Assembly (NCBI GenBank): GCA_021324855.1
Contig: JAJPIG010000027.1
Location: 1 to 54,968 of the forward strand
Reading direction: 5' to 3'
DNA: 54,968 bases
Source: Pseudomonadota bacterium
GTDB lineage: Bacteria > Desulfobacterota > Binatia > Binatales > Binataceae
Shown: positions 52,984 through 54,968 of the stretch, one piece after another
Layout of the letters: each line of letters starts with the position of its first letter
Numbering within the stretch: the stretch's first letter is position 1
Program-made: the position numbers and the translations under genes
Notes under the pieces: model-generated
Databases searched by the model: none
What the model was told of the DNA's origin: nothing
What the model saw: only the letters and a program-made list of their open reading frames with translations

Positions 52984-53873
52984 CAGAGCATCGGTTCCGC
53001 CATCGCAAGCTGATGGCCCCACAGCTTGGTCGCCGAATACTTGCGCACATCCCACTTGGCGTCGTCCTCGATGAGCCGGCCACCGTAGCCGTACTCGATC
53101 GCGAAGCCCGAGGGATTCTTGATGTAGAACGACGTCATGAGGTCGTTCGTATGCCGCCCGAGCGTCAGGATGAGCGGGATCTTGCGCTCCAGCACCAGGT
53201 CGTACGCGCGCCCGACGTCGTCCATTGAGGTGGTCTCGATCATGAAGTGATTGAGGTCGCCCGGCTTCATTCCAAACACCGGGTTCATCAGCGCAAGGCT
53301 ATGATGGCGCGGATTGCAATGCATGAAGATCGCATCGGCATCGTCCCACGCGATGTAATCGCTCAGGCGGAAGCCCAGCTCCTTCATGTAGAACTCGGCG
53401 CTCTTGTACTGGTCCTTGCAGGCGAACACCGCATGGCCGAGCCCCAGCCGTCCGGCATTGAAGCCGCTAATGGGCCGCCCGAAGCGCAGCGGGTCGTGAT
53501 CGATAATCGGGCCGTAGTAAATCTCGGACGGGATGCCGTCGGGATCGCGGAACTTGAAGAACGTCAACACCTTGCGGGCGTCGGCCTCGGCCGGCGTGCC
53601 CTGCTCGACGGTGACACCGATCGAACTCAGATGATCGGCCAGTCGCCGAAGTTCATCCATGCTCGCGACTTCCCATCCGATGTACTGCAGGCCATCGGAC
53701 TTCGCGGGGTAAAGCGCGATGCGATGATGATGGTCGTCAACGCGGAACTGAAGCGGCGCCGTCTTGTTTTTACGCTCGCGGGCCTCGAGTCCGAAGACGT
53801 TGGTCATCAGATCGAGCCAGGCATCCGGATCGCTGACATTCACGCCGATGTAGCCGAGTTGTGTGACTCCCAT
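52983..53873 (-). CDS. Extradiol ring-cleavage dioxygenase, BphC type
   Basis: The 296-residue protein starts after GGGGAG. It has the two-domain vicinal oxygen chelate fold of extradiol dioxygenases. Residues fit BphC numbering closely: iron ligands H148 (GLGHAVF), H209 (LNHFMIE) and E260 (FAIEYGYGG), and active-site H190/H191, H241 (GRHTND) and Y250 (SFYIKNP). It should cleave a catechol or biaryl diol next to the hydroxyls. The N-terminal domain (MGVTQLGYIGVNVSDPDAW) lacks ligands, as usual. The gene overlaps the amidase start by one base and follows the ferredoxin reductase gene by 51 bp. Confidence 0.93.
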   Translation of the reverse strand: MGVTQLGYIGVNVSDPDAWLDLMTNVFGLEARERKNKTAPLQFRVDDHHHRIALYPAKSDGLQYIGWEVASMDELRRLADHLSSIGVTVEQGTPAEADARKVLTFFKFRDPDGIPSEIYYGPIIDHDPLRFGRPISGFNAGRLGLGHAVFACKDQYKSAEFYMKELGFRLSDYIAWDDADAIFMHCNPRHHSLALMNPVFGMKPGDLNHFMIETTSMDDVGRAYDLVLERKIPLILTLGRHTNDLMTSFYIKNPSGFAIEYGYGGRLIEDDAKWDVRKYSATKLWGHQLAMAEPML

Positions 53874-53924
53874 AAGTGACTCCCCGATTAACGCGCCAGT
53901 TCGGCGCCTCCAAGCCGCAAGCCA

Positions 53925-54968
53925 TCAGCTCGCGACGAATTGTTCAGCATAGATATGTTCGGGCCGCACTCCCAGCGCGGACAGCCGTTCGCGCGCTGCC
54001 TCAATCATCCGCGGCGGTCCGCACAGATAGGCAACCGTCTCCGGATCGGTCACGTCATCGGGACCCAGCACCTCGACCGGATTGGCCTGGATGAGCCCAC
54101 TGGCAGGGTCTTCGACCCGGTCGGCGCTCAGTCTCAGCTTTAGCTGCGGCATCCATGAGGCGCGCAACTCGACCTCGTCCCGATAGAAGAACTGGCTGTC
54201 GCTGGCACATCCGAAGCTCAGCAGCATCGGCGGCTTCGCGCCGGACCGCCGCCGGATCGTATCCAGCATTGAGATGATCGGCGCGAGGCCGGTGCCACCG
54301 GCGACGAAAATATGCGGCGCAGCGCTCTCGCGCAGGATAAACGCGCCGAGCGGCCCTTCGACTTCGATTTCATCACCTGGCTCGCATCGCGCAGTCAGGT
54401 ACTCGGACATGGCGCCGCCCGGGATGATGCGCACCAAAAATTCGAGCTTCGGCAGGTCGCGCGGCAGCGAGGCCATCGAGTAGGAGCGCCATTGATCGGT
54501 GCCCGGAACGTTGACCCGGATATATTGCCCGCTCTGGAAAGAAAAATCGACGCCGCGGGGAGTGCGCAGCACCAGGCGGACGACAGTATCGGAAATCAGC
54601 TCTGCATCGTCGACCTTGGCCACGAACAGCTCGGGGCCGGGTTCATCGAGCAGCTCGCTTGGATAATCGAAACGAATGACGCCGTCCGACAGCGCGTACG
54701 CGCTGCACAACAGGCGTTTGCCCTGGGCCATCTCGGCCGGAATCAACGAATAGGCGCGCGCCGGATCCATCCGCACATCCCCTTCGATCACCTGCGCGAC
54801 ACAGGTCGAGCAGCTCCCGGAACGGCATTGATGGACCAGCGGAATGTCGTTGCGCAGGGCAGCATCGAGCACGTACTCGCCGGGCTCGACGATGATCCGC
54901 TTTTCGACGCCGTCCTCGAAGCGCAGGACGATCTCATGCGCCTGCGCGCTCGCTTGCAGTGCTTCAGC
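53925..54968 (-). CDS. Ferredoxin--NAD(P)H reductase with N-terminal 2Fe-2S domain (5' end beyond window)
   Basis: The frame is open to the window edge, so the start lies outside; 347 residues are seen. The N-terminal part is a plant-type [2Fe-2S] domain with CRSGSCSTCVAQVIEG (the first three cluster cysteines, CxxxxCxxC) and KRLLCSA, the fourth. It is followed by an FAD domain (YIRVNVPGTDQWRSYSMAS) and an NAD(P) domain (HIFVAGGTGLAPIISML, YLCGPPRMIEAA). This is the reductase of a ring-hydroxylating oxygenase or of a flavin or methane-type monooxygenase. It is first in the window's last operon and may also supply the Rieske oxygenase at 28141. Confidence 0.9.
   Translation of the reverse strand, partial: AEALQASAQAHEIVLRFEDGVEKRIIVEPGEYVLDAALRNDIPLVHQCRSGSCSTCVAQVIEGDVRMDPARAYSLIPAEMAQGKRLLCSAYALSDGVIRFDYPSELLDEPGPELFVAKVDDAELISDTVVRLVLRTPRGVDFSFQSGQYIRVNVPGTDQWRSYSMASLPRDLPKLEFLVRIIPGGAMSEYLTARCEPGDEIEVEGPLGAFILRESAAPHIFVAGGTGLAPIISMLDTIRRRSGAKPPMLLSFGCASDSQFFYRDEVELRASWMPQLKLRLSADRVEDPASGLIQANPVEVLGPDDVTDPETVAYLCGPPRMIEAARERLSALGVRPEHIYAEQFVAS

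Noticed and set aside
1-54968. tRNA, rRNA, CRISPR, IS element or prophage
   Set aside because: No cloverleaf, repeat-spacer array, transposase frame with terminal inverted repeats, or phage structural gene was recognised by eye.

Overview
The window looks like chromosomal DNA of a GC-rich, Gram-negative, mostly aerobic bacterium. The evidence is a TonB-dependent outer-membrane receptor, RND efflux, many Sec or Tat exported proteins and periplasmic c-type cytochromes. The mix of a DUF1329 protein, luciferase-like monooxygenases, family III CoA transferase, a molybdenum hydroxylase, a HpnR-type hopanoid methylase and an ETF:quinone oxidoreductase-like protein recalls uncultured degradative lineages such as Candidatus Binatota. 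That placement is an inference from remembered gene content, not a computed result. No rRNA, tRNA, CRISPR array, insertion sequence or phage gene was recognised.

Layout. 1-8.0 kb is an export-protein region: the 5' part of an NHL/choice-of-anchor-D protein, a DUF1329 protein, an unrecognised protein with eight tryptophan-rich 31-residue repeats and a coiled coil, a Gly/Trp/His-rich protein, and a secreted protein of three internal repeats. Two related terminator cassettes lie here. 8.1-16.9 kb holds a SnoaL-like protein and an mdtABC-type RND efflux operon with a divergent TetR gene. 17-19.2 kb has two luciferase-like monooxygenases flanking an MFS transporter scar. 19.3-25 kb is a cobalamin locus: cobT-cobS, convergent cobU, then a cobalamin riboswitch with terminator in front of btuB-btuF. 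25-31.3 kb has a lone membrane fusion protein, a pterin dehydratase, an acetamidase-like protein, a Rieske oxygenase with a small partner, a CxxC carboxymuconolactone decarboxylase-like protein and a homogentisate-dioxygenase-like protein.

31.3-32.4 kb is a small accessory patch: a broken alcohol dehydrogenase and a VapBC pair with a likely operator. 32.5-37.9 kb carries a DszC/HsaA-like monooxygenase, a cupin, a DszA/NtaA-like monooxygenase and an isolated molybdenum hydroxylase large subunit. 37.9-42.8 kb has hpnR and a three-gene periplasmic module (di-haem peroxidase, Tat metallophosphoesterase, mono-haem cytochrome c). 42.8-46.7 kb holds a CoA transferase III, MaoC hydratase, acyl-CoA dehydrogenase and CitE-like lyase, a set that could process short branched dicarboxylic acids such as methylsuccinate or itaconate. 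46.7-47.9 kb is decayed DNA. 48.1-50.2 kb encodes an ETF:quinone oxidoreductase-like protein, and 50.3-55 kb a four-gene operon (ferredoxin reductase, extradiol dioxygenase, amidase, odd M20 protein) for an aromatic or amide compound.

The genes fit an oxidative generalist that attacks aromatic, sulfur-containing or heterocyclic compounds and depends on salvaged or locally finished cobalamin. The least explained parts, and the best candidates for something new, are the tryptophan-repeat protein with its neighbours and the peroxidase-phosphoesterase-cytochrome trio.
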